Source: Posidonia oceanica
Lineage: Eukaryota; Streptophyta; Magnoliopsida; Alismatales; Posidoniaceae
DNA: 64,000 nt
Assembly: GCA_037176725.1 (NCBI GenBank)
Contig: JAZBRS010000054.1
Span: 11,922,001-11,986,000, forward strand
Direction: 5' to 3'
The stretch's first letter is position 1. The number at the start of each line of letters is the position of its first letter. The notes under the pieces were generated by a model. It had not been told where the DNA came from. It saw only the letters and a program-made list of their open reading frames with translations, and did no database searches. This document shows positions 1 to 11,815 of this stretch, one piece after another. Made by a program: the position numbers and the translations under genes.

Positions 1-13
1 TTTTTTTTTTTAC

Positions 14-1260
14 CTGTCATGACTAAGGCTGAGACCCAAGCTTCCAGAAGGAATGGTAAGAGGATGAAGACCCCAAAGAGTTTCTAGAGATGGATGTCCA
101 ACTCTACACCTCATATAAGTCTGATACGTTGCGATCCCCATGAACCAAAATCTACCTCCCAGACTGCCTTCCCCAATCCCTCCACAAATCATCCTCCCAA
201 GCTCCATGATCACATGCTCTACAGGGCAATAGTAATTCCTCCCTTGCTCCCCACAGCTAGCCCTATACTCAGCAGCCCACTTCAGATCTCCCAAATACAA
301 AACAGCACCCCTTCCCACACAGCAACTCTTCACAAGACATCTCAGCTCCCCAACCTTCTGCTCAACCTCGTCTTTTGAGAGGTGAGAGAAGGAGAAGAGT
401 GGGAGGCTAATGAACTGCACAGTCTTCAAAACATCAGGCACCTCTCCTCTCTCAACCTTGTCCATCATCCCTTTCACCACTCCCTCAGTGGTGCCCAAAC
501 ACTCACCAACAACTACAACGCTCCTCTTCTTTCTACTAATCAAACACTCCACAACGCTCATCACATCCTCATTCCTTGCTTGCTCTACGACCCTAGTACT
601 ACTCTTTCCTGCAGCTTGAGGTGTTGGATTTGGACTGATAAGCTGGAGACTTTGATGATGATGATCATGATCTTCCTTGGGCTTATTACTAGGGTTTGTG
701 GTGGAAGGAGAGGATGAACACACCTCCAACGACACAGCTTGTTCGACATTGCTCTTCACTTGGGTACTCGAGAAACCAGCCTCTCTCATGACCCTACTCA
801 CACTTGGGTCATCCAAGATGGATATAACAAGTTGCTCGATCTCTATCTTCACAGCTAGCAAAGGCTGCTGCTGGCTCTCAATCGACCCCCTGCGTTGGTG
901 CGCTTGTGCACGCTTGAAGGCGGCAACGAGCGCGTTCGATAGAGCCGGCGGGTGGTGGTGGTGGTGGTGATGGTGGTGGTGAGTGTGGCCCAACATAGGA
1001 CTGGAGGAGGTCGACGCCGGGAGGCGATTGAGAGCCACGTTGAAGCAAAGCTCTAGAGCTTTGCATTGGAGAGGATGGGAGTGGGACTGGAGGCAAGCGG
1101 CACGGAGGAGTCCGGCAGAGGACGACAGCATCGTGCTAGCGACATGGAGAGGTGTTACCTGTGCATGGCCTCTACGCTTTGCAAGGCTCACTGATTGCTT
1201 CACCACCGTTGCTGCCTCTGGTGTTAGGGCTTGTTGCAGTGTGCAACCACCTGCCCTCAT
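14..1260 (-). CDS. SMXL4/5: SMXL4/5-clade double Clp-N protein, exon 1 (gene cut by window edge)
   Basis: SMAX1-LIKE proteins are ClpB-like nuclear repressors; the SMXL4/5 clade lacks D14-dependent control and acts in phloem formation. The start is the ATG at 1260, because the family begins MRAGGCTLQQALTPEA; the frame is open upstream but has no ATG there. Two Clp-N repeats cover roughly residues 10-90 and 105-180, including LHVASTMLSS, LQCKALELCFNVALNRLP and RGSIESQQQP. A degenerate Walker-A-like stretch, VVVVGECLGTTEGVV, follows near residue 250. The exon ends after LTIPSGSLGLSLSHD at a good donor (AG|GTAAAA, intron from 13 downward), so the apparent stop at 10-12 is intronic. Odd feature: ten consecutive His at residues 94-103, in the variable linker between the Clp-N repeats. 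Exon 1 encodes about 415 residues; the ATPase-like C-terminal half lies outside the window. Family assignment is secure; SMXL4 versus SMXL5 is not resolved. Confidence 0.93.
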
Positions 1261-1505
1261 GATCTTTTGTTCGATTTCTGTTCCAACTTGATCTTGTTCT
1301 TTTTTACGATCTAGCACTGGTATTGCAGACGTCCTCGCTAGCTCAGTGGAGGAATACAAGATTCAAGAAATTCGATCGAGATCAAGAACTTGGGGAGAGG
1401 GAGGAAGGAAGAGGAAGAGGAGGAAATGGGTTGTTGGGATTGTTATGTGAATGGAAGGTTGGGTGAGTTGTCAATATCTATCAAACAAGTTCAAAGTCCT
1501 ATTTT

Positions 1506-1560
1506 ACGACGACGACGACGACGATGACGATGATGATGATGATAATGATGATGATGATGG
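1506..1560. repeat. (GAC/GAT)n trinucleotide microsatellite
   Basis: About 18 trinucleotides of GAC grading into GAT lie in the predicted 5' leader of the SMXL4/5-like gene. Length polymorphism is likely. In one frame it would encode an Asp run, which I regard as meaningless. Confidence 0.9.
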
Positions 1561-1580
1561 TAGTGGTGGTGGGGAGTGTG

Positions 1581-1595
1581 TATATATATATATAT
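1581..1595 (-). promoter_or_regulatory. Candidate TATA box of the SMXL4/5-like gene
   Basis: An uninterrupted TATATATATATATAT lies about 320 bp upstream of the start codon. The 5' leader would be roughly 290 nt and pyrimidine-rich on the gene strand (1375-1430). It could also be a simple AT microsatellite; no transcript data support it. Confidence 0.4.
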
Positions 1596-1596
1596 G

Positions 1597-2685
1597 TCGA
1601 CTTATTTATTGTGTAGAACTGCCGATGGTTTTTGTGCTGGATTTATATATCTCTCTTTCGTTGGGTAAACTGTGTTGGTAGGAGTAGTGAGGGACGTGCG
1701 TGAAGTTATATAAGGATTGTGGTGGCTGTGCTTTTCTTGCAAGGGAGGGAAAATTGCGGGGGCCAAAGTCGATTTTGCAATGAAAAGTGGAATGCATGTG
1801 CATCAAAGGCAAATCAGCTTTCTTCTCTCCCTCAAATCTCAATGTCTGTGTTCGTATACGCACAAACCTTGGCCAAGAAGAGGCTTATGGACGAATACAT
1901 ACTTCAGTGAGAATGGTTTTGGTCTTTGGCAGTAACTTGGGGAACATTGCTTTTATTTCCATCTTTTCAAAGCTCTAGCAACTATTAACGATTGTAAGGC
2001 AACTACAGAGGTTGGATAACAATCTGTAAGTCAATTCGGGAATATGTGAAGAAGGATCAATAATGATTTATAAACTATATGCAATTCATCATTTTTTTAA
2101 CTTGAGACTACTGACTACCGCTAACAACTCTTCCTGTTAGAGAAAATTAGACGTCATACAAGCAGAAACAAACACCACGAAGAGAAATCTAGAAATAAAA
2201 AAAGTACAATTGCAAATACGGAAATTTCATTTTTTTTTAGTCGTAGCCGACTCAATAGATGATCCGGATAGATCCCCATATAAATTTCACAAGCCACATA
2301 TATTGATCGAATGGGTGATAATGTCTTGAAAGTGAAGGCATACTCGACTTATAAGGTGTGATCTTCTTTTAGTCTTTAATTAAATTGCTTTCGAATCTCT
2401 TTCTGACTCTTGACATAACCATCCAACTGAAAACCAACATTCCATGAGTGAAGGGATTTAGGGTCCATGATCCTGTAAGTTATCATACAAAATTCAACAT
2501 TTTGCAACATACAGTTGATTTCAAGATATACATATATCATGAAAGTTTTTACTCAAGGTCTCAAGGATCCATCAATTTAACAAAGAACTTATCACCATTC
2601 TCTGGCCCATTTTCTGTCGAAAGTACTTCCTTTTGGTTTATGGTTTTATCATTGAATTTGTTGGAGAGCTTATCTATAAGCTATA
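1597..2685. other. Upstream noncoding region of the SMXL4/5-like gene
   Basis: AT-rich DNA without convincing coding frames, forming the distal promoter. It ends at the target site CTATA (2681-2685) of Copia-A, which therefore sits about 1.4 kb upstream of the start codon. Confidence 0.6.
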
Positions 2686-2875
2686 TGTTGAGTTTGACTT
2701 GAAATTACCTGAGTGGACGCCCATTGTTGCGAGACTGCTTTCCCACAGAGATTTTGCGGATGTCCATTGTTGGAGAGCTTATCTATAAGCTATATGTTGA
2801 GTTTGACTAGAAATTTTCTTAGCAAACGTCGCTGCGAGGCTGCTTTCCCATAGAGATTTTGCAAACGTCCAGTGC
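2658..2875. repeat. 109-bp tandem duplication across host/LTR junction
   Basis: Host flank containing GAGAGCTTATCTATAAGC plus the first LTR bases appears at about 2658-2766 and again at about 2767-2875. The LTR start TGTTGAG therefore occurs at both 2686 and 2795, each preceded by CTATA. The copies have diverged, so the event is not recent. Confidence 0.85.
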
Positions 2876-3359
2876 CATACCAATAGGGTTTGAGTGGACG
2901 TCCACTCTGGACGTCTGCTAATGGAAAGCTTGATAGCAGGAGAAAAACGGACATCTGTTTTGGACGTCCGTTGAGCCTACAGTTTGAATCTGGGATTTAG
3001 CAGATGTCCGTTGTGGAAAATTTTTTCCAAAATGGATCTCCTTTACCCTACCTATATATATACCCTTGTGTTGGGATTTTAGGATAGAGTTGTTTTCCCT
3101 AACCCATGAGAGTCTTTGGTGCTGACAGCTCTCTCTAGGGAAAAAATTTTGATCGTCTCTCTTCCCCAAATCTCTTGTGCCTTGTATTCATCTTTGATCA
3201 TAGTGAAATCTCTCTCTTTGCCCTAAGAATGTAGATCCTTTGGTTGAACCTGGTAAATCCTTGTTCTTGTGTGTGTACTTTGTTTACTGTGATCTTCTTT
3301 ATCTCCTTTTTGTTATTCAGTTCTTGTTCGTGGAGCCAAGGAGGATCATTTCCCTAACA
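2686..3359 (+). repeat. Copia-A 5' LTR (with internal 109-bp duplication)
   Basis: It matches the 3' LTR at 16003-16562 but is longer (674 versus 560 bp). The excess is a 109-bp tandem duplication that includes host flank. Counting from the second copy of the TG start at 2795, the LTR is 565 bp. A TATA-like tract lies near 3052-3062. It contains palindromic GGACGTCC units (2894-2918 and 2947-2971). Confidence 0.92.
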
Positions 3360-3362
3360 AAC

Positions 3363-3374
3363 TAGTATCAGAGC
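3363..3374 (+). other. Copia-A primer binding site, tRNA-iMet
   Basis: TAGTATCAGAGC, one base different from the standard TGGTATCAGAGC, starts 4 nt after the 5' LTR. It confirms plus orientation. Confidence 0.88.
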
Positions 3375-3405
3375 TTTTGTTGTGGATTTCGATTCAACCA
3401 CAAAG

Positions 3406-4180
3406 ATGACAGTAAAGTTTGAGATTGAGAAGTACAATCAGAACGTCAACTTCGATTTGTGGCAAATCAAGATGCACACCGTTTTGGTCCAACAAGGAGT
3501 TTCAAAGGCGTTGAAGGGAAAGGACAAGATACCGGAATCAATGAGTGAATATAAGAAGGAGGAGACGGATGAGAAAGCTTTAACGAGTATTCAACTTTAC
3601 TTATCAAACGAGGTTCTCCGAGAGATCGTGCACCAGAAGACTGCGACAAGTCTCTAACTGAAGCTAGAATCTCTATATATGACCAAGACCCTTGAGAACC
3701 GACTACATTTAAAGCAACGGTTGTTCATGCTCCATAAGGTTGAAGGTACATCCATGAAATCACATCATGATGATTTCAGTTCAGTTATTATGGACTTAGA
3801 AAATATGGATGTAAAGATTAAAGATGAAGATCAAGCTCTTATGTTGCTTTGTTCGTTACCGCCCTCTTACAGGTATTTCAAAGAAACTCTCAAATATGGT
3901 AGAGAGGAAATATCAATAAATGATGTTAAGTCATTTCTATTCTCGAAAGATTTGATGGATAGGGAATTGACTAATTCTAATGCCAATGATGAGAAGGCTA
4001 AAGCTTTTAATGTTAGGGGAAGAAATATGGAACAAAATTCAGCAAACAAATCCAAAGAAAAGAGCAAGTTCTGTAACTACTACAAGAAGAAATGGCACAT
4101 CATAGATGATTGCTAAAAGCTCCAGAACAAGGAAAAAAGTAGCTTTAAAGGTTAGTTAAGCAAGCCCAAGGAGGATTCCG
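3406..4180 (+). pseudogene. Copia-A gag remnant
   Basis: Copia gag opening MTVKFEIEKYNQNVNFDLWQ, then a stop near 3655 followed by in-frame continuation (LKLESLYMTKTLENRLHLKQ, SLPPSYRYFKETL). The zinc knuckle is degenerate: C-NYY-KKKWH-IIDDC has lost its second Cys. Further stops follow near 4114 and 4156. Gag would package element RNA; this copy cannot make a complete protein. Confidence 0.9.
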
Positions 4181-4194
4181 TAAAGGCGAGTTAT

Positions 4195-4851
4195 GTGGAG
4201 GTAGAATGTTCAGATCATGGTTATGTGTTTGTTGCCTCTAAACCATATAGATCGAAAGATGATTGGATCCTAGACTCGGGGTGTACATACCACATGTCTT
4301 CCAATAGGAATTGGTTCTCTACCTACAGATCTATTGAAAATGGAGTTATACTAATGGGTAATGACTCACAGTCAAAGGCTATTGGGATATACACAGTTGA
4401 GTTGAGGATGTATAATGGAACAAAGGTGACACTAACAGATGTTCGACATGTTCCAAATTTGACAAAGACTATTATATATCTCCCTTGGCACTCTAGATGC
4501 AAAATGGTGCAAGTACTCGGCTAAAGATGGAGTATTGGCAGTCATCAAGGATGGTCGTTTTGTCATGTCGGCAAGGAGATCAGGAAATCTCTACATCTTG
4601 CAGAAAAATACAGTTACAGGTGTTGCAGCAGTTACCACCGTTTGGTAATCATAGATAGATCGTACCAAACTGTGGCATCTAAGAATAGAATTACATTTGA
4701 GCGAGAAGTGTATGACCATTCTCAACATAGGAGGACTTAATGATTTGTGAGGTCATTCCCGAGTCCTGTCCAATGGTGGTGCGAGATCCAAGAAAGATTC
4801 TACTGTTAGTTTTTCTGGTACAGGCACAGATGTGGGTACTAGTGAGCAGGT
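4195..4851 (+). pseudogene. Copia-A protease and GAG-pre-integrase remnant
   Basis: The aspartic protease motif DSGCTYHMS follows DDWIL, and VRHVPNLTK follows as in copia proteases. A frameshift near 4480 leads into SAKDGVLAVIKDGRFVMSA, then a broken LWHLRIELHLSEKCM that is the GAG-pre-integrase box. The frame is then cut by Athila-A at its target site CAGGT (4847-4851). Integrase is missing on both sides of that insertion. Confidence 0.87.
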
Positions 4852-6137
4852 TGATGAGCACATTATTGTTACATATTTTATGTCCCATATTTATCTATTT
4901 TGTATATAAATAATGTTACTCGAAGTCTTTTGTGTAAATTTTGCAGGAACCTGAGGACTTGAAAAGAATTGAAAAAAAAAAGAAAGAGAAATGAATAAAA
5001 GCTAAAAATGAATTCAAATTTAGTCAAAGATATTATTAAGTAGAAAAGAAAATGATTTTTTGAAGCAGAAAAATATCTAGAGCTACGTCGAGAAGTCAAA
5101 TTCACATTTTCCACATGCATCAATACTGGGATAAATATCAGCTAACGAATTGACCAAGTCAGATAAAATCTTGGCTGATGTGGACACCTCCCAAGCACCT
5201 ATTTGCACAATCGTTTTGACCCAATTTTCGGTCGTTATGATCTTCAAATGAAAATATCTTGTATTTGAAATTAAAATCCAAATTTTGAAATCGGATTTGT
5301 CACCGACATAAGGAAGCTTGTGTAAATCTATAAAATGACTCATATTGTAGATCTAAGAGATCATCTTCCACCTTCTAGGTTTAGACTTTTCCTCTCTTGT
5401 ATTTTGGAAGATCTTCAAGTGTTCCTCTAGTGTAATCTCAGTATTTATCAATAAAATATTATTTTTCCTTCAATTATGACTTTTATTTCGTGTCTTTTAT
5501 TTGAGCTTTTATTTTCTGTCATCTTCATGAGTAACTAAACTTCTAGATCTATGGTTGAGATAAAATTCATGTGAATTGGAATGTTATGATTAAGTATTTT
5601 TCTTTCTCTTATACTCTGTTGCTATGATTATGTAGACAGGATGTATATTGTATAGATCACTCATCATTCGATAAACTTTGATAGGCTAATATTGAATTAA
5701 TCTTTTTAGCCTTTGCTTAGGGAAGAATGAAATGGGGGTTATGTATATAATCTCGGATCTATCATATATCATTTGATTTATTTGGTTCTATGTATTTTAT
5801 TCCTTACTTGATATTCTATAATGTATTGCATATAGTGTATGCTTATTAGGGTAAAAATCGTTTAATCAAATATTGAGATCTAAAACAAGAGATAGAATAT
5901 ATTTAATCATACATTCTCAACTTCACATGAATGGATTCGAAGCCCTAGGTTTTAATTAATTTGATTGCATCCTAATAGTCTAGTTTTAGCTTTTAAACAT
6001 CAACTCTCCCAACTCCTTTCTATAATTGATAGTTAATCTTTGTTTTTGAAACTCTTTTCTCTATGGGATCAACCCGTACTTGCAAACATACTACATAGTA
6101 CGCCATGCATTTGTGGTTAATTAAAATGTACATATCA
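4852..6137 (+). repeat. Athila-A 5' LTR
   Basis: A 1286-bp LTR with TATAAAAT at 5329-5336 in sense orientation. By eye it differs from the 3' LTR by a few percent plus small indels, including about 20 bp missing from the 3' copy near its position 350. Confidence 0.93.
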
Positions 6138-6143
6138 AGTTTT

Positions 6144-6161
6144 TGATGCCATTGTCGGGAA
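6144..6161 (+). other. Athila-A primer binding site, tRNA-Asp
   Basis: TGATGCCATTGTCGGGAA corresponds to the plant tRNA-Asp(GTC) site TGGCGCCGTTGCCGGGGA with five transitions. It lies 6 nt after the LTR, as in Athila/Tat elements. Confidence 0.8.
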
Positions 6162-7304
6162 ATAGTGTTTCATAACATTGATTTATTGTCAATTATTTCT
6201 TTCTTTTCGTCTTTATCTAAAAAAAACATTTACTTCATTATTTTAATCTTACAAGAACATTTATCAGAAAATTAGGAGAATCTAGAAAACTTTTTCAAGA
6301 AATCTCAAGAAGCAGGAGCGCCTTCCAGGCTCTAATCTGCATTTCCGGTGCCTTTTCGGCGCCAAGGTCAGATATTTTTCCTGATATTTTATTTTCAGTT
6401 ATTTTTAGATTTTTCTAGAATCCTGTTCTATGATTTATATATTGCTTCGATTTCTATTTTTTTTCGATCACTAATTTAAAAATCGAACATAAACTTGAAC
6501 CCAAGTAAAAAATTTTCATGACAAGATAGAAACCTGTTCTTAAGGGCATACATCCTATACTGTGCATTTAGAGTAATTTCTATTTCTTGCTATTTTATTT
6601 TTGGTGATTGCTGGAAGGAAATGTACGTGCTCTCCTACTTGATTTCTAGCATTTTAGAAGAAAGAACCCCTTGTTTGAGCATATTGATTGTGCATTCATA
6701 TCAAAGTACCTAAGGACATTACCCATAGCATAAGATAAGGTGGGGATTTCATCACCCTCCCTTTAGCCCACAAACAACAAAAGAAAACATCAAGCATTGA
6801 CCTAAGCTTTAATTAAAATCAAGTAGACGTTGGCCCCTAGGACTCGAGCTCAATAGGACAAGTAAAACTAAAAGAGAATTGGATTTAAAATTCTTATTCC
6901 TTGTTGGTGTCTAAGAAAAATAGTTCAAGAAGCCCGATCTCTTAAAAGGTAAAGTGGTTATTTAATTAGGTTCATGCTTACACACAGGGAGCCTCCTACT
7001 TTTCTCCACTGATCTGGCTAACTCGGTTTAAGGATCTTGAAGTTTGACTTGGAAGTCTAGACTTTAGGTCAACCACAGATTTAGGAATTATCTGACTTGT
7101 TTGAATAGGATAGGCGTCTTCCTCCTCTATCTGTAGTCTCCTCTTCTATATTTAGGACTCTATTTTCTCATCTCTTTGTCTTTTCCATCTTTGTTTTATA
7201 TAAAAAAATCAAAAAAAAAGAAAAGCAAGTCTCACTTGTGCATGCAAGTGTGGGTTCATGATTCAACACATCGTCTAACCTGTGTTGAACCCGAAAAATT
7301 TAAA
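6162..7304 (+). other. Athila-A 5' leader
   Basis: An AT-rich untranslated leader between PBS and gag. It holds the GC-rich words GCGCC, GGTGCC and GGCGCC at 6318-6366, the Athila version of the palindromic words seen in other elements of this window. No coding frame is convincing. Confidence 0.7.
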
Positions 7305-9346
7305 ATGGCTGAAGAAGTTTACAATCCACCTCTCGCTTTAGAATCTAGATGCTACCCAATAAGAATGGCTCAACCTTCCTGTATTAGACTTCCACCCACC
7401 AACGGAAATAACTTTGAACTTAAATCTAATTATATTAGCCAACTACCTAGGTTCACAGGTTTGGAGTTAGAAGATGCCTACTGGTTCATCAATGAATTTG
7501 AAAAGGTGTGTAGCATGATGAAGTTGCAGCAATTGTCCGATGATGTAGCCCATTTAAGGTTCATCCCATTCGCATTAAAGGACAATGCTAAAAAATGGCT
7601 ATACAGTCTACCTACTAATTCAATCAACACGTGGACCCAATTCTACACAGTGTTCCTTAAAAAGTATTATCCAATCCATAAAACCATCAAAATCAAAAAT
7701 GAAATTAATTCATCTAAGCAAAACGTTGGTGAGTCTTTCTGGAAATATTTGGATAGGTTTAAGGATCTCTTAGCTCAATGTCCACATCATGGTGTAGAGA
7801 AATGGAGACCATGTCAAATCATCTACAAGAGTTTAGACATCCCAACTAGGACCATGCTTGAAGCCATGTGTCAAGGAGGATTCATGAAGAAAAATGAGAA
7901 TGAAGCATGAGAATTTCTAAAAGAACTTGCTGAGAAAACAATGCAGTGAGAAAGCACAAACGATCAATTAATTGATAAACTCACACCCTCGAAAGACGAC
8001 ATCTATTCTATAGAATCTTCCATAGCCACCAATGCCAAGTTCAACACGCTAGCTCGCAGAGTAGAAGCATTGGAAATGAAAGAGAAAGTCCAAGTAAATC
8101 AACCGTCCAACCAAGGTCCCATGTGCAATGGGTGTCACATGATGGGTCATGTGATGGAAAAATGTCCTTCATTCATGGGCCATCATGATTTTGATCCAGA
8201 ACAAATTAATGTCACTTTTGCTAGACTCAAGAATGACCCATATGCCGCTACATACAATCCAGGATGGAGAAACCATCCAAACCTTTCTTGGAACCAACAA
8301 CCTCACCAAGGAGGTAATTATTTTTCTTTCTCCCAAGGCCCACCACAGCATTCAAATCATTTTAGGCACAATCAACTAGTCCAACAAAGCCTTCATGTAG
8401 GACTACAACACAATCTTCCCCCTCCAGGATTTCATTACTCAAAAAGAAGACTGAGCATCCTTGAGAAAGGCGTGAAGACCCTTCTCAAAGCCAATTCTCA
8501 AACCAACACCAACATAACTGCCAACACACAAGTCATAGCACAAATTGAGATGCAGTTGAGTCAGTTAACCACATTGGTAGGAGACAGAGAAAAGGGAACC
8601 CTGCCCAGTCAACCTATACCCAATCCTAGGGGTCAAAATCAAAATCTTCAAAGCATTCACGTGGTCCAAGATGACCAAATTAACCAGATCAACCAAGTCA
8701 ATGCTATCATATCCCTAAGATTTGGTAAAATGTTTGACAGTCACATCGACATGACTAATCATGTCATTCAGATTCAAAAGAACTCATCTTCTGACTCGAT
8801 TTCACCTGTTCACTCAGGCCAATCTGAAGAACCTGAGAGTTATGAAGGACCCAACCCTGACATTGGGCCCTCCACTAGTCCACCCATTGAGGCCGTCTAG
8901 AAGCCTATTGCCCCATTTCCAAATAAGTTGAAAAATAAAAAGGAATCAACACAAATGGAGAAAATTCTAGAAGTTTTTAGACAGGTCAAGGTAAACATCC
9001 CTCTTCAAGATACAATCTAACAAGTCCCTACATATGCCAAATATCTCAAGGACTTGTGTACTAGAAAAAGACCAACCAAGGTACCTAAGAAAGCTTTCCT
9101 AGCAGCTAATGTTAGCTCCATTCTGACAAACCAATTGCCTACGAAACACAAAGATTCAGGAAGTCCCACAATATCATGTGTCATAGGCAATACCAAGTTT
9201 GATTGGGCCTTTCTAGATCTAGGAGCTAGCATTAATGTGTTACCATATTCAGTATATCAGCAACTAGGGCAAGAAGAAATGAAGAAAACTGAAGTGATCA
9301 TTCAGTTAGCTGATAGATCTTTTAAGACACCAATGGGGATGGTTGA
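7305..9346 (+). pseudogene. Athila-A gag and N-terminal protease, one frame with stops
   Basis: The start is ATG 7305 (MAEEVYNPPLALESRC). Athila gag landmarks include PSCIRLPP, LPRFTGLELEDAYWFINEFE, RFIPFALKDNAKKWLYSLP and FLKKYYPIHKT. The frame continues with stops at 7908, 7947 (TGG to TGA type), 8898 and 9018. A zinc knuckle CNGCHMMGHVMEKC (CX2CX4HX4C) lies at 8130-8171. The retropepsin motif DLGASINVLPYSVYQQLG is at about 9217-9270. The frame is cut at GTTGA (9342-9346) by the solo LTR and resumes at 11816. Confidence 0.92.
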
Positions 9347-11815
9347 TGTAACACCCTAAATTTTAGTTAAGGGCTTTATATATATGTTTATGTTTCGGGG
9401 GTCCTATCATAAAATTCCCATTTATACAACCCTAACACCCGAGTTCCTCCCCCATTCGACGTCTCTCCCCCCTTTCTTTCTTTTTCCTCCTGTGCCGAGC
9501 CCCCCTTCCTTCTTCTTCGTCCAGAGCAGCGGCGGTGGCGTTCGAAGAGGAGAGAAGAGCAGCCGGTGAATCAAGTCATTGTCCTCTCCCTCTCTCCATT
9601 CGTGCTATTGGGTGAGGCGGCGTTGGCGTGAGGTGGTGGGACCAAAGCTGGCGAGATCGGTCACCCACGCAGTTGTCACTCCGACGGTCACGCCGGCGGG
9701 TGAGCCTTCCACCCCTTTTTTTCCCTTGCCATTTTGTTCCTCCTTGTTTTTCCAAGGTCAGCCCAAGCCCTAATATATATTTCTCCCCTGATTAGAATAC
9801 GGTGATCATGGTGGATTAGGATTTAGGGATTAGTTTTACTCTTATTGTGCCAAGTGTTTGTTTTGGGATTTAGTTCTTATTTTGGAGTATATGATGCCTT
9901 GCTCAAGAAATCAACGTATCGGAGGAGGAGATCCTAGTTCGTTGGTGGAGTAGCCTGGTCACGTTTCAGGTGAGTGGGTTTTTAGTTTTATTAGATTCTT
10001 TAGTTAAGATTTAGGGGTGAAGGTGTGGGAGTGCCCGGTGATGGAAAAAAAAAAAAAAACCTTGCTAGGTAATTGGTGATATCTTAGTTAACTACTCCCA
10101 AAAAGGGTCTGATTTAATCCTCGGATGGCAAGTTTTGAATAGCAAAAAATAAATTTATTTTTATCTATGTGAACCATGTGAATTATATCTGATTTAGTTC
10201 TATGCAATATAAATTGTATCTATGCAAACCATGTGCCATTATTGTGTTTGTGTAGTTGTTGCTCAAGTAACAGCAATAGATGTGGCTTGTGTTTTCCCTC
10301 GTTTGCTATTTCAGATTCATGAAAATTCTAAGAGCTAAACTGCAATCAAATTTTGCTTATGAAAGTTTCAAGATTTTATTCTTGTTGCTGAAGTTGACAG
10401 AAACGGAATAAGGCTGTTTTCAGCCCTTGCAGTGAACTATAGATTTGATATTTTCTTTTAGACACATGAAGTTATAAATTATGTTCTTTCATTCGTGAGG
10501 ATGATGTTGAATAATTTCTGAAATTTTTGAACAAGTGCCTTTAGAATTTGATAATTTCATGACAAGATTTTTGTCAAGTGGAAGTTCTGATTTTTCTTAA
10601 TGATAGAGATGATGTCAGTTTTATTTCTTTTTTCTGAAAATTCTTGAACAAATGAAATGCCAGAATTCTTAAACAAGTGCACTTAGAATTTAAATAGTAT
10701 TCTGCATCAAATCTGGAATTTGATTCTGTTTGAGAATATGATGGGAAATCTACACTCAGACATGTGATCTTTCTGAAGAAATTAGAATTTATCTTTTTCC
10801 ATACTTTTGGTTTTAAAGGTTTTAAGATTTAAACGAGTATCCTCGTGTTACTTGAGTTTCATTCTTAGCATCTCGAAACGAGTTACTCCAGATTAGACTG
10901 ACTTAAATGCCTGAGGGTCCACTGCAGGGGACTAGGAGTTCGGACCTCCAATTTCATCTTGGTAATAACAACTATGGTGTGGAACTGAAATGCCAAATGT
11001 GCACACCTTTCGGGCTTCTAGGAAAATACTATATGAGGAGTTATCAAGACAGAGTTTACGTTAACCACGAAGTTGAGATTTGTCCTTGTGGTTGACAAGA
11101 TTATAGTTTTTCTAAAAATACCAGTTGTTTCTTTAAAGAGTTTTTCTTAGAATCCCATTTACATACATGAATAGAGACATGGATTTCTTCTCTTATGCTT
11201 ATTCAAAGAGTTTTGCAAGAACTAGATTTTCTCAAGCAAAGTGTTTTCTTTTCATGTTATCAAGATCCAGATAGTTTTAAGTTTTTGTGGTTAGCATATT
11301 TAATTCATTCGTAGTTGCAAATCATAGGTTTTATCATTATTGTTCTGTTCATAGTAAGGACATGCAGTTCATTACAGTTTATTTAGATTTTGAGTGTAGG
11401 GTTAGTGTATCCCCTTTCAAGGAATGCACACCCACTCACTGAGTCCTTTGACTCATTCAATTCTTTTGTTGTTTTTTTTCAGTTTCCCAGGCGGGACAGT
11501 AGCATAGCAGCACTGGTCGAAGTTCCAGGAATTTTATTTTGAGGTCAAGCCATCTTAATCTTTAGAAAAATAGAAACAATTGAACATTTTTGTTTATTAT
11601 AGGATGTGACTCAAAAGATATTATTATGAGACTTGTTTCTTAGATTGTTAGTATTTAAGTTTTCTGTTCAATTTATTTTGTTGAAAGTCTAGGGGATTTT
11701 GTTGGATTTGTCAATAGAATAAATGATTATCGATCAATATACATTATTTGCTGATAGTGACAGGAGATATGAGAATAAAAGAAAAATCTTGTCTTTTAAG
11801 GGACGGGGTTTTACA
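9347..11815 (+). mobile_element. Solo LTR inside Athila-A protease
   Basis: 2469 bp beginning TGTAACACCCTAAATTTT and ending GGGGTTTTACA, with target copies GTTGA at 9342-9346 and 11816-11820. Removing it restores the protease reading GMV-DVLVKVKNFVYLVDF. TGTAACACCC termini and a CCCACTCACTGAG segment near 11428 recall Tekay/Del-type gypsy LTRs, though the lineage is my inference. No PBS, gag or pol lies inside, so it is a solo LTR. Small open frames in it are not credible genes. Confidence 0.88.

Noticed and set aside
10..12. Stop codon ending the SMXL4/5-like reading frame
   Set aside because: It lies just past AG|GTAAAA, and the family continues after LTIPSGSLGLSLSHD, so it is intronic.
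94..1291. Several plus-strand open frames across 94-1291
   Set aside because: They are antisense shadows of the SMXL4/5-like exon with no family resemblance.
9369..9773. Small open frames (61-64 residues) inside the solo LTR
   Set aside because: Low-complexity Pro/Ser/Phe text in a GC-rich LTR segment, with no domain.
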